DNA of 64,000 nt from an uncultured Flavobacteriaceae bacterium (GCA_938092005.1 CALKOU010000005.1:62001-126000), one strand, 5' to 3'. Shown: positions 8,056 through 17,821, numbered from the stretch's first letter. Numbers and translations are program-made. Notes: generated by a model from the sequence alone, not told the origin.

Positions 8056-8565
8056 CTAACTAAAAAGCGCCTTTAACTCTGTGGCTTTATCTGGCGTAAG
8101 TTTCCCTGCCAAGATCAAGCTGAGTTGTCGGCGGCGTAGGGCGCCATCAAAACGTGTTTGTTCGAGTTCCGTTTCGGGTTGTACGGGTGGTACCTCCACG
8201 GGCTTGCCTGCCTTGCTTACGGCAACAAACGTATAAATGGCCTCGTTTACTTTTTCGCGCGAGGTACCGTCTTGTGTTTCTATCCATACATCAATAAACA
8301 CCTCCATAGACGTGCCAAACGCACGCGATACTTTTGCCTCTAGCGTAAGCACACTTCCAAGGGGTACGGGCTTTCTAAAATGTACATGGTTTACCGAAGC
8401 CGTTACCACAATCTGTTCCGAATGGCGTTGGGCAGCAATACAAGCCGCACGGTCCATGCGTGCCAATAGCTCACCGCCAAACAAATTATTAATAGGATTT
8501 GTATCAGAGGGAAGCACCAAGTCGGTCATGACCGTCTTGGAATTGCTAGGGTGTTTTGGTTCCAT
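8056..8565 (-). CDS. Acyl-CoA thioesterase (hotdog fold)
   Basis: About 169 residues with one hotdog domain of the YciA/ACOT type, which hydrolyses acyl-CoA thioesters. The active-site helix region reads NPINNLFGGELLARMD, the family's Asn/Gly-Gly then Asp pattern, followed by the strand VTASVNHVHFRKPVPLGS. The open frame extends to 8589, but that codon is TTG and lies inside the upstream gene; the ATG at 8565 follows the SPOR gene's stop by five bases and gives a normal N-terminus (MEPKHPSN). It is probably co-transcribed with the SPOR gene. Confidence 0.85.
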   Translation of the reverse strand: MEPKHPSNSKTVMTDLVLPSDTNPINNLFGGELLARMDRAACIAAQRHSEQIVVTASVNHVHFRKPVPLGSVLTLEAKVSRAFGTSMEVFIDVWIETQDGTSREKVNEAIYTFVAVSKAGKPVEVPPVQPETELEQTRFDGALRRRQLSLILAGKLTPDKATELKALFS

Positions 8566-8570
8566 GGGAA

Positions 8571-9476
8571 TTATTTTTTCAGCACCCAAGCATCTGGGTA
8601 ATTGTTGCGTTTGATAGCGGCTTTGGCATTGTATGCCTCGCGTTGCGTAGCATAAGCAGCAAAGGATACTTGATAAAAACCGCTAGCCGTTTTGGGAAGT
8701 CGTGCCGCTTGGGCATAGCCGTTCTGGTTGAGCGTTTGAACAAGTCGATCGGCATTGGCGCCACTACGAAACGAACCCGCAATAATATGAAAGGGTTTTG
8801 TGACCGGTTTTGGTGTGCGAACCTCTAAGGTTGGCAGTTCGCCAAGATTATAAACCGCTACGGCTGCTTGCTCTCGTGCTTCTTGACGGAGCGTTTGCTC
8901 TTGCTGCCATAGGGCTTTGGTTTGTTGATCGGTCATGTAATTGGTACCAAATACCACCAATGCCAAAAAGCCAGCGGCAACCACGGCATTGCGCACAAAT
9001 GGGTTGGATTCGCGCGGTTCAAGCGTAAAAACAGGTGTAACCGGTTGTTCGGCAGTACTTCTTGAAATGGGCTGTGCGGGTACTTGCTCAAGCGCATAGC
9101 TTGCTGCTAAAAAGTTAAGCCCCTGTTCACTACCAAACACCAATTTTCCTTCCGCGTTGGTTTCAAACACACCCAACGTGGTTAGTTTTAGTTTACCCTT
9201 TTGTGCTTGTTCTTTCCAAGTAATAATTTGCTGATGAATGTCCAATACCGCACGTTCGTAACTCAGCTTAAAGATTTTAGCAATATGTGAGGCCAAAATT
9301 CCATCGTTGGATTGTAGCTGTTCGTTAAAAGATAGTACTTTACTAGGTGGATAGTACAGTTGTTGCGCTGCATCAAAATAAGCTTCTTTTTGTTCTACCA
9401 AAAAGGCACCAAACCCAGGAAGGGTAACGCAATCGTGGCGGTAAAGCAAATAATTTATGTGTGCTGCAAGCTCCAT
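8571..9476 (-). CDS. HU-like/SPOR domain membrane protein
   Basis: About 301 residues. The N-terminal ~105 residues (MELAAHINYLLYRHDCVTLP, then GFGAFLV) match the HU-related domain of the CCDC81/SPOR type found in Bacteroidetes. A single membrane helix follows (about 165-182, VVAAGFLALVVFGTNYM), then a C-terminal SPOR domain (about 225-301, FHIIAGSFRSGANADRLVQT) that binds denuded peptidoglycan at division sites in known families. The ATG at 9476 is preferred over an upstream start at 9491 because a TACATTTG promoter box (minus strand, 9481-9488) lies inside the extra segment. The gene is divergent from dprA. Confidence 0.87.
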   Translation of the reverse strand: MELAAHINYLLYRHDCVTLPGFGAFLVEQKEAYFDAAQQLYYPPSKVLSFNEQLQSNDGILASHIAKIFKLSYERAVLDIHQQIITWKEQAQKGKLKLTTLGVFETNAEGKLVFGSEQGLNFLAASYALEQVPAQPISRSTAEQPVTPVFTLEPRESNPFVRNAVVAAGFLALVVFGTNYMTDQQTKALWQQEQTLRQEAREQAAVAVYNLGELPTLEVRTPKPVTKPFHIIAGSFRSGANADRLVQTLNQNGYAQAARLPKTASGFYQVSFAAYATQREAYNAKAAIKRNNYPDAWVLKK

Positions 9477-9480
9477 AACA

Positions 9481-9488
9481 CAAATGTA
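9481..9488 (-). promoter_or_regulatory. TANNTTTG promoter -7 box of the HU/SPOR gene
   Basis: Minus-strand TACATTTG, four bases before the ATG at 9476. At this distance the mRNA should be leaderless or nearly so. Confidence 0.5.
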
Positions 9489-9546
9489 CATTTTTTAGGC
9501 TAATAAGAAAACGTTTAGCTTTTGTAATTTAGCAGTACCAAATCGT

Positions 9547-10641
9547 ATGAAAACAACTGAACTTATTGCAACGATTACGTTGCCCAAACTTCCCAAAATT
9601 GGCTGTCGCACTGCCCGCAAACTCATACGCCATTTTGGAAGCGCAACAGCTGTGTTTGAAGATATTAATCGCACCAATGCCAAACCCTTTGCATCACTTG
9701 CCGCCATATTCAAACGCCCCGAAGTCAAGCAGCTTTGGCAAGCTGCCGAGAAGGAAGTTGCCCTGCTAGAGCAAAAAAACATTTCGTGGGTAGCACATAC
9801 CGATGCTGCATTTCCGCTTGCCCTTAATCAATGTCCTGACGCTCCTTTAGTTCTTTTTGGAAGCGGCCAACCCTTTCCAACCACCACTCGCATCATCAGC
9901 ATTGTTGGTACACGAGAGCCTAGCGCAGATGGAAAAGCCTTTGTGCGTCAACTTATGGCAACCCTTGCTCCTTACAATCCTATTATTGTTTCGGGATTTG
10001 CCTATGGCATTGACATAGAGGCGCAACTAGCCGCACTCGAAAACAACCTGATCACCTACGGCTGTTTGGGTCATGGTATTTTGAATTGTTATCCTCAAAA
10101 ACACAAAAAATACCGTATGCGCATAGAAGAAAACGGTGGGTTTTTAACGGAATACTGGGCGCATGATCCGCTTCGTCGGGGACACTTTTTGCAACGCAAT
10201 CGTATTATTGCAGGGCTGGCGCAAGCAACCATTGTCGTTGAGTCCAAAAGTAAAGGAGGTGCGCTCACTACCGCAGAATATGCGCTAGGCTATGAGCGTG
10301 ATCTTTTTGCCGTGCCGGGTCGCCCCAATGATCATGCTGCCCAAGGCTGTTTGGCATTGATCAAAAGTCGAAAAGCGGAATGCATCACAAGTGGTGAGGA
10401 TGTAGCGCGAATATTGGGTTGGCAAAAGCAAACCAAAATTGCTCCGCAGCGTCAGTTGTTTGTAGCACTTAACGACAAAGAAAAACATGTCATCAAACAC
10501 ATGAGCACTTCGCCCAAACATATCGATTTGATTGCTTTAGAGGCTGCGCTAAAAGTGAGTGAACTATCCAGTCTGCTTTTTCAACTAGAAATGAAAGGCG
10601 TGGTCATGGCGCAAGCCGGAAAACAGTTTAAATTGACGTAG
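9547..10641 (+). CDS. dprA: DNA-processing protein DprA
   Basis: 364 residues. DprA/Smf binds incoming single-stranded DNA and loads RecA during natural transformation. The Rossmann-like core is clear: ISIVGTREPSADG, IIVSGFAYGIDIEAQ, TYGCLGHGILNCYP, FLQRNRIIAGLA and VESKSKGGALTTAEYAL. An N-terminal helix-hairpin-helix-like region (LPKIGCRTARKLI) and a C-terminal winged-helix-like segment (about 300-364) complete the usual architecture. It starts at an ATG 14 bases after a TAATTTAG box and converges with trpS, overlapping it by 14 bases. recA lies in the same neighbourhood, but no other competence gene is in the window. Confidence 0.95.
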   Translation: MKTTELIATITLPKLPKIGCRTARKLIRHFGSATAVFEDINRTNAKPFASLAAIFKRPEVKQLWQAAEKEVALLEQKNISWVAHTDAAFPLALNQCPDAPLVLFGSGQPFPTTTRIISIVGTREPSADGKAFVRQLMATLAPYNPIIVSGFAYGIDIEAQLAALENNLITYGCLGHGILNCYPQKHKKYRMRIEENGGFLTEYWAHDPLRRGHFLQRNRIIAGLAQATIVVESKSKGGALTTAEYALGYERDLFAVPGRPNDHAAQGCLALIKSRKAECITSGEDVARILGWQKQTKIAPQRQLFVALNDKEKHVIKHMSTSPKHIDLIALEAALKVSELSSLLFQLEMKGVVMAQAGKQFKLT

Positions 10642-11608
10642 TATAGCCAAGGTTTTTGCGGACGCGTTGCAACACCTCTTGTGCTACGGCTTTGGCCTTA
10701 AGTGCTCCTTTTTGAAGTTGTGCCTCCAATGCCTGAGGGTTTGCCATAAGGTCATCAAACTTTGTTCTAGCGTCTGAAAAATGTTCTAATAGGGCTTCAA
10801 AGAGGGCTTGCTTCGCGTGACCATAACCAAAACCACCCGCCTCATAATTTTTGCGTAAAGCTGCTATATCATCAGCATTCGCAACTAGAGAATAAAGCGA
10901 AAACACCGTACACGTATCTGGGTTTTTAGGCGCTTCAAGGGGGGTACTATCGGTAGCAATAGACATGATTTGTTTGCGTAGTTTCTTCTCGGGTAAAAAG
11001 ATGTTGATCGTGTTGTTTTTGGACTTGCTCATTTTTGCGCCGTCGGTACCCAAAACATACTGTGTAGCTTCTTGAACTTTGGCTTCGGGTAAAACAAAGG
11101 TTTCGCCAAACGACTTGTGGAAGCGACTGGCAACGTCACGTGCCATTTCTAAATGTTGGATTTGGTCTTTCCCCACGGGCACCCAATTGGCGTCATACAA
11201 TAAAATATCAGCGGCCATAAGCATGGGGTAGGTAAACAGCCCCGCGTTGACGTCCTCCAATCGATCGGACTTGTCTTTAAATGAATGGGCTAAAGACAAG
11301 CGGCTAAACGGAAAAGAACAGTTCAAATACCAAGCAAGCTCCGTAACTTCGGGAACGTCTGACTGACGATAGAAACAGGCGGCATCTGGATTAAGTCCAC
11401 ATGCTAACCAAGCGGCAGCCGTAGCTTGTGTGTTGGCTTTAAGCGTTGTGGCATCTTTGATTTGCGTAAGCGAATGCATGTCGGCAATAAACAAAAAGGC
11501 TTCGTCTTTGTTCTGTTTTGCCATGTCAATAGCAGGAATAATGGCTCCCAATAAGTTGCCTAAATGTGGTGTTCCTGTACTTTGAATTCCGGTGAGGATG
11601 CGTGCCAT
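10628..11608 (-). CDS. trpS: Tryptophanyl-tRNA synthetase
   Basis: About 326 residues, the usual length for bacterial TrpRS, a class I aminoacyl-tRNA synthetase that charges tRNA-Trp. The HIGH-like motif is TPHLGN near the N-terminus and the KMSKS loop is present as KMSKSKNN. The substrate-pocket strings LMAADILLYDANWVPVGKDQ are typical. The open frame extends to 11644, but MARILTGIQSTGTPHLGN from the ATG at 11608 is the standard N-terminus. It diverges from plsC and converges with dprA. Confidence 0.95.
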   Translation of the reverse strand: MARILTGIQSTGTPHLGNLLGAIIPAIDMAKQNKDEAFLFIADMHSLTQIKDATTLKANTQATAAAWLACGLNPDAACFYRQSDVPEVTELAWYLNCSFPFSRLSLAHSFKDKSDRLEDVNAGLFTYPMLMAADILLYDANWVPVGKDQIQHLEMARDVASRFHKSFGETFVLPEAKVQEATQYVLGTDGAKMSKSKNNTINIFLPEKKLRKQIMSIATDSTPLEAPKNPDTCTVFSLYSLVANADDIAALRKNYEAGGFGYGHAKQALFEALLEHFSDARTKFDDLMANPQALEAQLQKGALKAKAVAQEVLQRVRKNLGYTTSI

Positions 11609-11655
11609 ATTGAATTGTATCTGCACAAAAATAACGGATTTCAAGCTTCAATCGT

Positions 11656-11663
11656 TATTTTTG
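11656..11663 (+). promoter_or_regulatory. TANNTTTG -7 box of plsC
   Basis: TATTTTTG, five bases before the ATG at 11669. The short distance implies a leaderless or near-leaderless transcript. Confidence 0.45.
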
Positions 11664-11668
11664 GAGCT

Positions 11669-12424
11669 ATGGTTTACCTCCGCAAGTTCCTTTTAGGGCT
11701 TTGGAATGTCTGGTTCTACATCTTAGCTGGCTTTGGTGTATTCCTGATTTTTCCTTTTTTGTTGCTTTGTTTAACTCGAGAAAAATGGTACGCGGGCATC
11801 TTTTATGCTGGGCGTTATTTTTGGTCACCGCTGATTATGTTAGGCATGGGATTTTGGCCCGTTGTAAAATACAAAACACCTCTTGACTACAACAAACAAT
11901 ACATGTTTGTGGCCAACCACCTAAGCATGATTGATATTATGATGTTGTTTTTGAGCATCAGAAAACCAGGCGTATTTGTTGGAAAAATGGAGCTGGATCG
12001 TATCCCATTGTTTGCCACCATATATAAGCGAGGTGCCATCTTGGTTAATCGTGATAGTGCTGCAAGCAGAAAAAATGTCTATATCCAAGCCAAACGAAAA
12101 TTAAGTATTGGCTTTAATATGATTATTTACCCTGAGGGATTGGTTCCTGAACCCGATGTGTTTTTGGCTCCTTTTAAAAATGGTGCCTTTAGCATTGCTG
12201 TCGAACATCAAATTCCCATTGTACCCATCACCTTACCGGATTGTAAAAAACGTTTTCCGTTTCAATTTTCATACAAATACTGGGTTGGAAAACCCGGAGT
12301 TGTGCGAGCAAACGTACATGCGCCCATTGAAACCAAAGGAATGACCAACGCAGACATCCCCAAACTTAAAGAAACGGTATACCAGTTTATGACTCGTGCC
12401 CTAAAAGAAGAAGGGTACAAATAA
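11669..12424 (+). CDS. plsC: 1-acyl-sn-glycerol-3-phosphate acyltransferase
   Basis: About 251 residues. PlsC/LPLAT enzymes transfer the second acyl chain to lysophosphatidic acid in phospholipid synthesis at the inner membrane. The catalytic NHLSMID (H-x4-D) motif is present, followed by FVGKMELDRIP, the acceptor loop YPEGLVPEP and the block PIVPITLPDC. The N-terminal ~65 residues form membrane helices. The open frame begins at 11564 inside divergent trpS, but the ATG at 11669 gives the normal N-terminus and follows a promoter box. The gene ends two bases before the stop of convergent recA. Confidence 0.9.
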   Translation: MVYLRKFLLGLWNVWFYILAGFGVFLIFPFLLLCLTREKWYAGIFYAGRYFWSPLIMLGMGFWPVVKYKTPLDYNKQYMFVANHLSMIDIMMLFLSIRKPGVFVGKMELDRIPLFATIYKRGAILVNRDSAASRKNVYIQAKRKLSIGFNMIIYPEGLVPEPDVFLAPFKNGAFSIAVEHQIPIVPITLPDCKKRFPFQFSYKYWVGKPGVVRANVHAPIETKGMTNADIPKLKETVYQFMTRALKEEGYK

Positions 12425-12426
12425 TT

Positions 12427-13431
12427 TTACTCGGCCGCAGCAATAATTTCTTTGATTTTGCCCTCAACTTCTTCTGCAAGCTCTGGGTTATCATCCAATA
12501 GCGTTTTTACAGCGTCTCTACCTTGACCCAATTTGGTGTCGCCATAGCTAAACCAAGAGCCGCTCTTTTTGATGATTTCCGCTTCAACACCAATGTCTAG
12601 CAATTCGCCAATGCGAGAAATGCCTTTCCCATACATGATGTCAAACTCTACTGTTTTGAATGGTGGTGCAACTTTGTTTTTAACAACCTTAACGCGAGTC
12701 TTATTTCCCATAACAGATCCTGAAGAGTCTTTAATTTGTGTAGACCTTCTGATGTCCAAACGAACCGACGCATAAAATTTAAGTGCATTACCCCCCGTAG
12801 TGGTTTCTGGATTTCCGAACATAACACCAATTTTTTCGCGTAATTGGTTGATGAAAATAACGGTACAGTTTGTTTTGCTAATAGATGCTGTTAATTTTCG
12901 CAATGCTTGTGACATCAAGCGCGCATGAAGCCCCATTTTAGAATCGCCCATTTCCCCTTCAATTTCACTTTTTGGTGTAAGTGCTGCAACCGAATCTATC
13001 ACAACAATATCTACTGCTCCAGAGCGAATAAGGTTGTCAGCAATTTCAAGGGCTTGCTCACCGTGGTCGGGTTGCGAAATAATAAGGTCATCTATTTGAA
13101 CTCCTAAGCTCTTGGCATAATAACGATCAAAGGCGTGCTCAGCATCAATAAACGCGGCAATACCGCCGGTTTTTTGACACTCCGCTATAGCGTGTAGTGT
13201 TAAGGTGGTTTTTCCCGAAGATTCAGGACCATAAATTTCAACTACTCTACCTCTTGGGTATCCGCCAACACCAAGTGCTACGTCTAATCCAATAGAGCCT
13301 GAGGAGATGGCCTCCACTTGTTCAGTGACACTATCGCCCATTTTCATAACGGCCCCTTTGCCGTAGGCTTTGTCAAGTTTGTCTAAGGTTAATTGAAGTG
13401 CTTTTAGTTTCGCTTCTTTTTCGTTACTCAT
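12427..13431 (-). CDS. recA: Recombinase RecA
   Basis: 334 residues, normal length. RecA forms ATP-dependent filaments on single-stranded DNA for homologous recombination and SOS induction. Walker A is GPESSGKTT, the Walker B strand is [11 protein letters not shown], and the signature [14 protein letters not shown] is intact, as is the L2 loop region. The C-terminus is short and acidic. It converges with plsC and diverges from trhO across 107 bases. No LexA-type palindrome was recognised upstream. Confidence 0.98.
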   Translation of the reverse strand: MSNEKEAKLKALQLTLDKLDKAYGKGAVMKMGDSVTEQVEAISSGSIGLDVALGVGGYPRGRVVEIYGPESSGKTTLTLHAIAECQKTGGIAAFIDAEHAFDRYYAKSLGVQIDDLIISQPDHGEQALEIADNLIRSGAVDIVVIDSVAALTPKSEIEGEMGDSKMGLHARLMSQALRKLTASISKTNCTVIFINQLREKIGVMFGNPETTTGGNALKFYASVRLDIRRSTQIKDSSGSVMGNKTRVKVVKNKVAPPFKTVEFDIMYGKGISRIGELLDIGVEAEIIKKSGSWFSYGDTKLGQGRDAVKTLLDDNPELAEEVEGKIKEIIAAAE

Positions 13432-13484
13432 GCTTTCTTTTTTAGCTATTGGCTAAGGTACAATTTTTCTATGGCTCTACATTT

Positions 13485-13513
13485 TTTGCGCCTATTTTAA
13501 TTTGATACCTTTG
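13485..13513 (+). promoter_or_regulatory. Promoter of trhO
   Basis: TTTG at 13485-13488 and TACCTTTG at 13506-13513 separated by 17 bases, matching the Bacteroidetes housekeeping promoter (-33 TTTG, -7 TANNTTTG). The ATG lies 25 bases downstream. Confidence 0.7.
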
Positions 13514-13538
13514 CTGCTTAACCTTTATTCTGTATAGC

Positions 13539-14576
13539 ATGCAACTGTACAACAAATTAAGCGCCAAAGAACGCGCTGCCCTAATTGATGAGGCGGGCGA
13601 AGAACGCCTGACGTTATCCTTCTACGCCTATGCCCAAATTGAAAATCCCTCCTTGCTTAGAGACGAACTCTTTATTGCCTGGAACGCACTAGACGTATTG
13701 GGGCGAATTTATGTTGCTCACGAAGGGGTAAATGCACAACTATCGGTTCCCGCACCTCGCTTTGAAGCCTTTAAAAAGCATCTCGATAGTATTGATTTTC
13801 TCAACGGTATTCGCCTAAACATTGCGATTGAACAAGACAATAAATCGTTCTTAAAGCTTAAGATAAAAGTGCGAAACAAGATTGTTTCAGACGGTCTTAA
13901 TGATGATGCTTTTGACGTAACCAACAAAGGTATTCACCTCAATGCAACAGCATTTAATGCGCTTACAGCTCAAGAAGACACCATTGTTGTGGATATGCGA
14001 AATCACTACGAAAGTGAGATCGGTCATTTCGAAGGTGCTATCACTCCTGACGTGGACACCTTTCGCGAATCATTACCCATTATTGAGAAGGACCTCGCAG
14101 AACACAAAGAAGACAAGAATCTGGTCATGTATTGCACCGGGGGTATTCGCTGTGAAAAAGCCAGCGCCTACTTCAAGCATAAAGGATTTAAGAACGTTTA
14201 CCAGCTTGAAGGCGGTATCATTGAATACGCCCGACAAGTGAAAAACCAGGGCTTGCCAAACAAGTTTGTTGGTAAGAATTTTGTGTTTGACGAACGAAGA
14301 AGTGAGGCTATTTCAGAAGACGTTATTGCGTTGTGCCATCAATGTGGTGAGCCATGTGATACCCACATTAATTGTGCTAATGAAGCCTGTCACTTGCTGT
14401 TTATACAGTGCCCATCGTGTGCGGCGCAACACAACAATTGTTGTTCTGATAGCTGTGCAGACATCATTGCTTTGCCAGAGGAAGAACAAAAAGCCCTTAG
14501 AAAGGGAACGCACAACAGTAATAAAATATTTAAAAAAGGACGTGCACATCACCTTAAGACCCTAAATCAATCGTGA
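13539..14576 (+). CDS. trhO: tRNA uridine(34) hydroxylase (rhodanese family)
   Basis: 345 residues. TrhO (formerly YceA) hydroxylates U34 of some tRNAs, the first step toward 5-carboxymethoxyuridine-type modification. An N-terminal acylphosphatase-like domain (about 20-125) is followed by a rhodanese domain with the active loop CTGGIRC (Cys199), then a cysteine-rich C-terminal zinc-binding region (CHQCGEPCDTHINC onwards, with further CPSC and CCSDSC). All key cysteines are present. A matched promoter lies upstream, and the stop overlaps the GTG start of gldH (GTGA), so the genes are translationally coupled. Confidence 0.93.
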   Translation: MQLYNKLSAKERAALIDEAGEERLTLSFYAYAQIENPSLLRDELFIAWNALDVLGRIYVAHEGVNAQLSVPAPRFEAFKKHLDSIDFLNGIRLNIAIEQDNKSFLKLKIKVRNKIVSDGLNDDAFDVTNKGIHLNATAFNALTAQEDTIVVDMRNHYESEIGHFEGAITPDVDTFRESLPIIEKDLAEHKEDKNLVMYCTGGIRCEKASAYFKHKGFKNVYQLEGGIIEYARQVKNQGLPNKFVGKNFVFDERRSEAISEDVIALCHQCGEPCDTHINCANEACHLLFIQCPSCAAQHNNCCSDSCADIIALPEEEQKALRKGTHNSNKIFKKGRAHHLKTLNQS

Positions 14577-15055
14577 TAAAAACAGTTTCTCTTGTTGTTT
14601 TAGCAATGCTGCTTGCGGGTTGTAGCAATTCAAGTGTGGTGATGTTTGAAGAGCTTCCAAAAAAAGGATGGCATCAAGATGAATGGAAGTCGTTTACCTA
14701 TACCCATCGTTTGCCCAAAAAAGAGGCTGCGCTAAGCTTGCTGCTGCGTCATGACGATCATTATCCATATGCCAATATTTATCTTATTACTGAACAAATT
14801 AATCCAAAAGGTGTAACGCAAGTTGATACCCTAAACTATGTGCTGGCGCAAGCAAACGGCAAATGGTTAGGTAACGGATTTTTCATCAAAGAACATCAAT
14901 TGCCTTTTGTAGGACGTTTGGTGTTAGATGAGCCTGGGAAATACCGTTTTCGTGTGCGTCCTGCAGTACGATCAAATGATTTGCTAGCCCCTGAAAAAAT
15001 CTTAACTGGCATCCACCAAATTGGACTAGAAATAACACCCTTACCCCATGACTAA
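14573..15055 (+). CDS. gldH: Gliding motility lipoprotein GldH
   Basis: 160 residues with a lipobox (LLAGC, Cys17) directing lipidation. The sequence matches GldH, one of the lipoproteins required for gliding motility in Flavobacterium johnsoniae and associated with the T9SS/gliding machinery. Recognised strings include YPYANIYLITEQINPKG and DTLNYVLAQANGKWLGNGF. The start codon is GTG at 14573, overlapping the trhO stop; the 3' end overlaps the PBP gene by eight bases. The three genes look like one operon. Gliding fits the two SprF/adhesin modules further along. Confidence 0.9.
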   Translation: MIKTVSLVVLAMLLAGCSNSSVVMFEELPKKGWHQDEWKSFTYTHRLPKKEAALSLLLRHDDHYPYANIYLITEQINPKGVTQVDTLNYVLAQANGKWLGNGFFIKEHQLPFVGRLVLDEPGKYRFRVRPAVRSNDLLAPEKILTGIHQIGLEITPLPHD

Positions 15056-17357
15056 AAAAACCACATTTCGGAAGTTTGTTCGATTACTCTGGATCGCCTT
15101 TGGAGCCACAGTACTTGTTATTATAGGCGTTTTTGGAGCTGCTTCGGCGGGGCTGTTGGGCCCCATGCCTGACTTCCGACAGCTGGAAAACCCTAAAACA
15201 AATCTAGCCACACAAATCATTTCGTCGGACGACGTGGTGCTTGGTAAGTTCTATTTTAATGATAACCGAACCCCGATTTCGTTCCATGAGATTCCTTCAC
15301 AAATGATTGATGCGTTGATTGCCACAGAAGACGAGCGCTTTTACAGTCACGCGGGAATTGATTTTAAAGGAACGGCTAGGGCGTTGTTTTACCTAGGAAG
15401 TAAGGGAGGTGCTAGTACGATCACACAACAGTTGGCACGACAACTCTTTACGGGGGTGCGTTCTCGAAATACACTTGAAGCAGTATTTCAAAAAATCAAA
15501 GAATGGGTTATTGCCATTCGACTAGAGCGGAGGTATACCAAGAACGAAATCGTTACCATGTACCTCAACATTTATGACTTTAATTACAACGCAGATGGGC
15601 TTCGGTCAGCGAGCTCTATTTACTTTTCGAAACTACCTCAGGAGCTATCGTTAAGCGAATCGGCCATGCTTGTGGGAATGCTTAAAAACTCATCGCTTTA
15701 CAACCCACTAAGACGTCCAGAGCTTGTTCGTGAAAGGCGCAATATCGTCTATCAACAAATGGTACGCAACCAACGCATTACGGAAAAGCAGCGTGACTCT
15801 TTAGCGGCATTGCCCATTGAACTGGATTTTAATCCCCAGTCACATAGAGAGGGTATCGCTACCTATTTTAGAGCCTACCTGCAACAGTTCATGCGCTCCT
15901 GGATTGCCAATAACCCCAAAGAAGACGATACGTTCTATAATCTTTACCTAGACGGGCTTAATATTTACACCACTATTGACTCGCGACTACAAACCTATGC
16001 AGAAACAGCCGTTTCGACACACATGCCCAATCTCCAACGTGAGTTTTTTAGACAAAACACTCCCGATTTTAATCTAACAGCGCCTTTTTTAGATGTTAAA
16101 AAAGATGAGATCGAACGCATTATGGAGCAAGCCAAGCGGCGGTCTGAACGTTGGCGTAAGATGAAAGCACAAGGAGTTGACGAAGAGACCATTTTGGCAA
16201 GTTTTGACGAACCCACCGAAATGGAAGTCTTTAGCTGGAATGGCGACATAGACACCGTCATGACCCCGACCGACTCTATCCGCTACTACAAGCATTTTTT
16301 GCGTGCTGGTATGATGTCGATGGAACCGCAATCAGGACATGTCAAGGCATGGGTGGGAGGCATCAACTATCGTCATTTTCAATTCGATCATGTGATGCAA
16401 GGCAAACGTCAAATTGGCTCAACTTTTAAGCCTTTTGTGTACGCAACCGCCATTGATCAATTAAAGCTTTCCCCATGCGACTCCCTACCAGATGGATACT
16501 ATTGTGTTGAACCTGCTAAGTTTGGTGCTCACGACGCATGGTGTCCCAAAAACTCAGGAGATCGCTATATTGGTAAACGAACCTTAAAAAACGCCCTCGC
16601 AAATTCAGTCAACACCATCAGCGCGCGCCTTATTGACAAGGTGGGCCCAAGGCCAGTCGCAAACCTAGCGCGTAATTTAGGGGTTACTTCGCCCATTCCA
16701 GGTGTGCCTGCCATAGCTCTTGGTTCTGCTGATTTGAGTGTTTATGAAATGGTAGGAGCCTATTCTAGTTTTGCTAACAAAGGCATCTATGTAAAACCTG
16801 TTTTGGTAACCCGTATAGAAGACAAAAATGGCACTGTTATTTATCAAGCTACTCCCGAAACAAAAGATGTGTTAAGCGAGGAATCGGCTTACGTAACCCT
16901 AAAGTTGTTAGAAGGGGTTACCGAGTCTGGTTCAGGAGTTCGACTGCGGCACGTAGGAGCAGACAAAACAAATCCTATTTTTAGAGACGTGGTCACGGGT
17001 TATCCTTATGCGTTTGAAAATCCTATTGCTGGAAAAACAGGAACTACACAAAACCAAAGCGATGGTTGGTTTATCGGGATGGTTCCCAATTTGGTGACTG
17101 GCGTATGGGTGGGAGGCGAAGATCGTGCTGCTCATTTTGAAACCATTGCTTATGGTCAAGGTGCCACTATGGCGTTACCCATATGGGCAAACTATATGAA
17201 ATCTTGCTATGCGGATTCAACACTCGTTGTTTCACAACAACCTTTTGAATCGCCTGCGGTTGTTTCCATTCCGCTAGACTGTGATTCTTTGGCGTTAGCA
17301 CGACAACAAAAATCTTTTTTCAAGGAAGACGAAGACCTTAGTGATCTCGGGTTTTAA
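15048..17357 (+). CDS. Class A penicillin-binding protein (transglycosylase/transpeptidase)
   Basis: 769 residues, a bifunctional peptidoglycan synthase of the PBP1A type. One N-terminal membrane helix (about 12-35) is followed by a GT51 transglycosylase domain (ATEDERFYSHAGID, GGASTITQQLARQLF) and a transpeptidase domain with SxxK at Ser458 (GSTFKPF), an SVN motif and KTGT at about 663. All catalytic motifs are intact. It overlaps gldH by eight bases and meets the CYTH gene tail to tail with a four-base overlap. Confidence 0.95.
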   Translation: MTKKTTFRKFVRLLWIAFGATVLVIIGVFGAASAGLLGPMPDFRQLENPKTNLATQIISSDDVVLGKFYFNDNRTPISFHEIPSQMIDALIATEDERFYSHAGIDFKGTARALFYLGSKGGASTITQQLARQLFTGVRSRNTLEAVFQKIKEWVIAIRLERRYTKNEIVTMYLNIYDFNYNADGLRSASSIYFSKLPQELSLSESAMLVGMLKNSSLYNPLRRPELVRERRNIVYQQMVRNQRITEKQRDSLAALPIELDFNPQSHREGIATYFRAYLQQFMRSWIANNPKEDDTFYNLYLDGLNIYTTIDSRLQTYAETAVSTHMPNLQREFFRQNTPDFNLTAPFLDVKKDEIERIMEQAKRRSERWRKMKAQGVDEETILASFDEPTEMEVFSWNGDIDTVMTPTDSIRYYKHFLRAGMMSMEPQSGHVKAWVGGINYRHFQFDHVMQGKRQIGSTFKPFVYATAIDQLKLSPCDSLPDGYYCVEPAKFGAHDAWCPKNSGDRYIGKRTLKNALANSVNTISARLIDKVGPRPVANLARNLGVTSPIPGVPAIALGSADLSVYEMVGAYSSFANKGIYVKPVLVTRIEDKNGTVIYQATPETKDVLSEESAYVTLKLLEGVTESGSGVRLRHVGADKTNPIFRDVVTGYPYAFENPIAGKTGTTQNQSDGWFIGMVPNLVTGVWVGGEDRAAHFETIAYGQGATMALPIWANYMKSCYADSTLVVSQQPFESPAVVSIPLDCDSLALARQQKSFFKEDEDLSDLGF

Positions 17358-17821
17358 CGTGGAAGTCCATGTGCTGCCAAATGGCTGTTGTAGTAGCGTT
17401 TATCCCCAGTAACTTCTTTTCCTATCCAATCAGGAAGGTCGATTTTTTGAGCTGTGCTTTTAAGTTCAATTTCCGCTAAAACCAACCCTGAAAGGGCATC
17501 TTCAAAAACATCAACCTCAAAAAGTTGTTGCCGTACTACAACATGGTGACGATTTTTACGAATGGCACCTGGCAAACACAAAGGCAACAATGCCTGTGCC
17601 TCCAAAAGAGGTATCTCATGCTCCCATTCAAATCGAGAAGTGCCATCGCTAGAAGCGGCCCCCTTAACGGTCAAGAATGCCCGTTGGTCTGCTATGCGAA
17701 TGCGAACGGTTCTTTCGGGATCATCGGAAAGGTAGCCTTGAAAAATGGGAATTGTTTTTTCCACTGAAGCCAAGCAGGATTCAAGGTCATGAACCAAAAA
17801 CTTACGTTCGATTTCTATCAT
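17354..17821 (-). CDS. CYTH domain protein (triphosphate-tunnel family)
   Basis: 155 residues, a single CYTH domain. The signature IEIERKFLV opens the protein, and the alternating charged strands (TVRIRIADQRAFLTVKG, RFEWEHEIP, ELKSTAQKIDLPDWIGKE) form the triphosphate tunnel. Bacterial members include triphosphatases; the substrate here is unknown. It converges with the PBP gene. Confidence 0.9.
   Translation of the reverse strand: MIEIERKFLVHDLESCLASVEKTIPIFQGYLSDDPERTVRIRIADQRAFLTVKGAASSDGTSRFEWEHEIPLLEAQALLPLCLPGAIRKNRHHVVVRQQLFEVDVFEDALSGLVLAEIELKSTAQKIDLPDWIGKEVTGDKRYYNSHLAAHGLPR

Noticed and set aside
8571-8589. Thioesterase start overlapping the SPOR gene
   Set aside because: The codon at 8589 is TTG; the ATG at 8565 lies just after the SPOR stop and gives a normal N-terminus.
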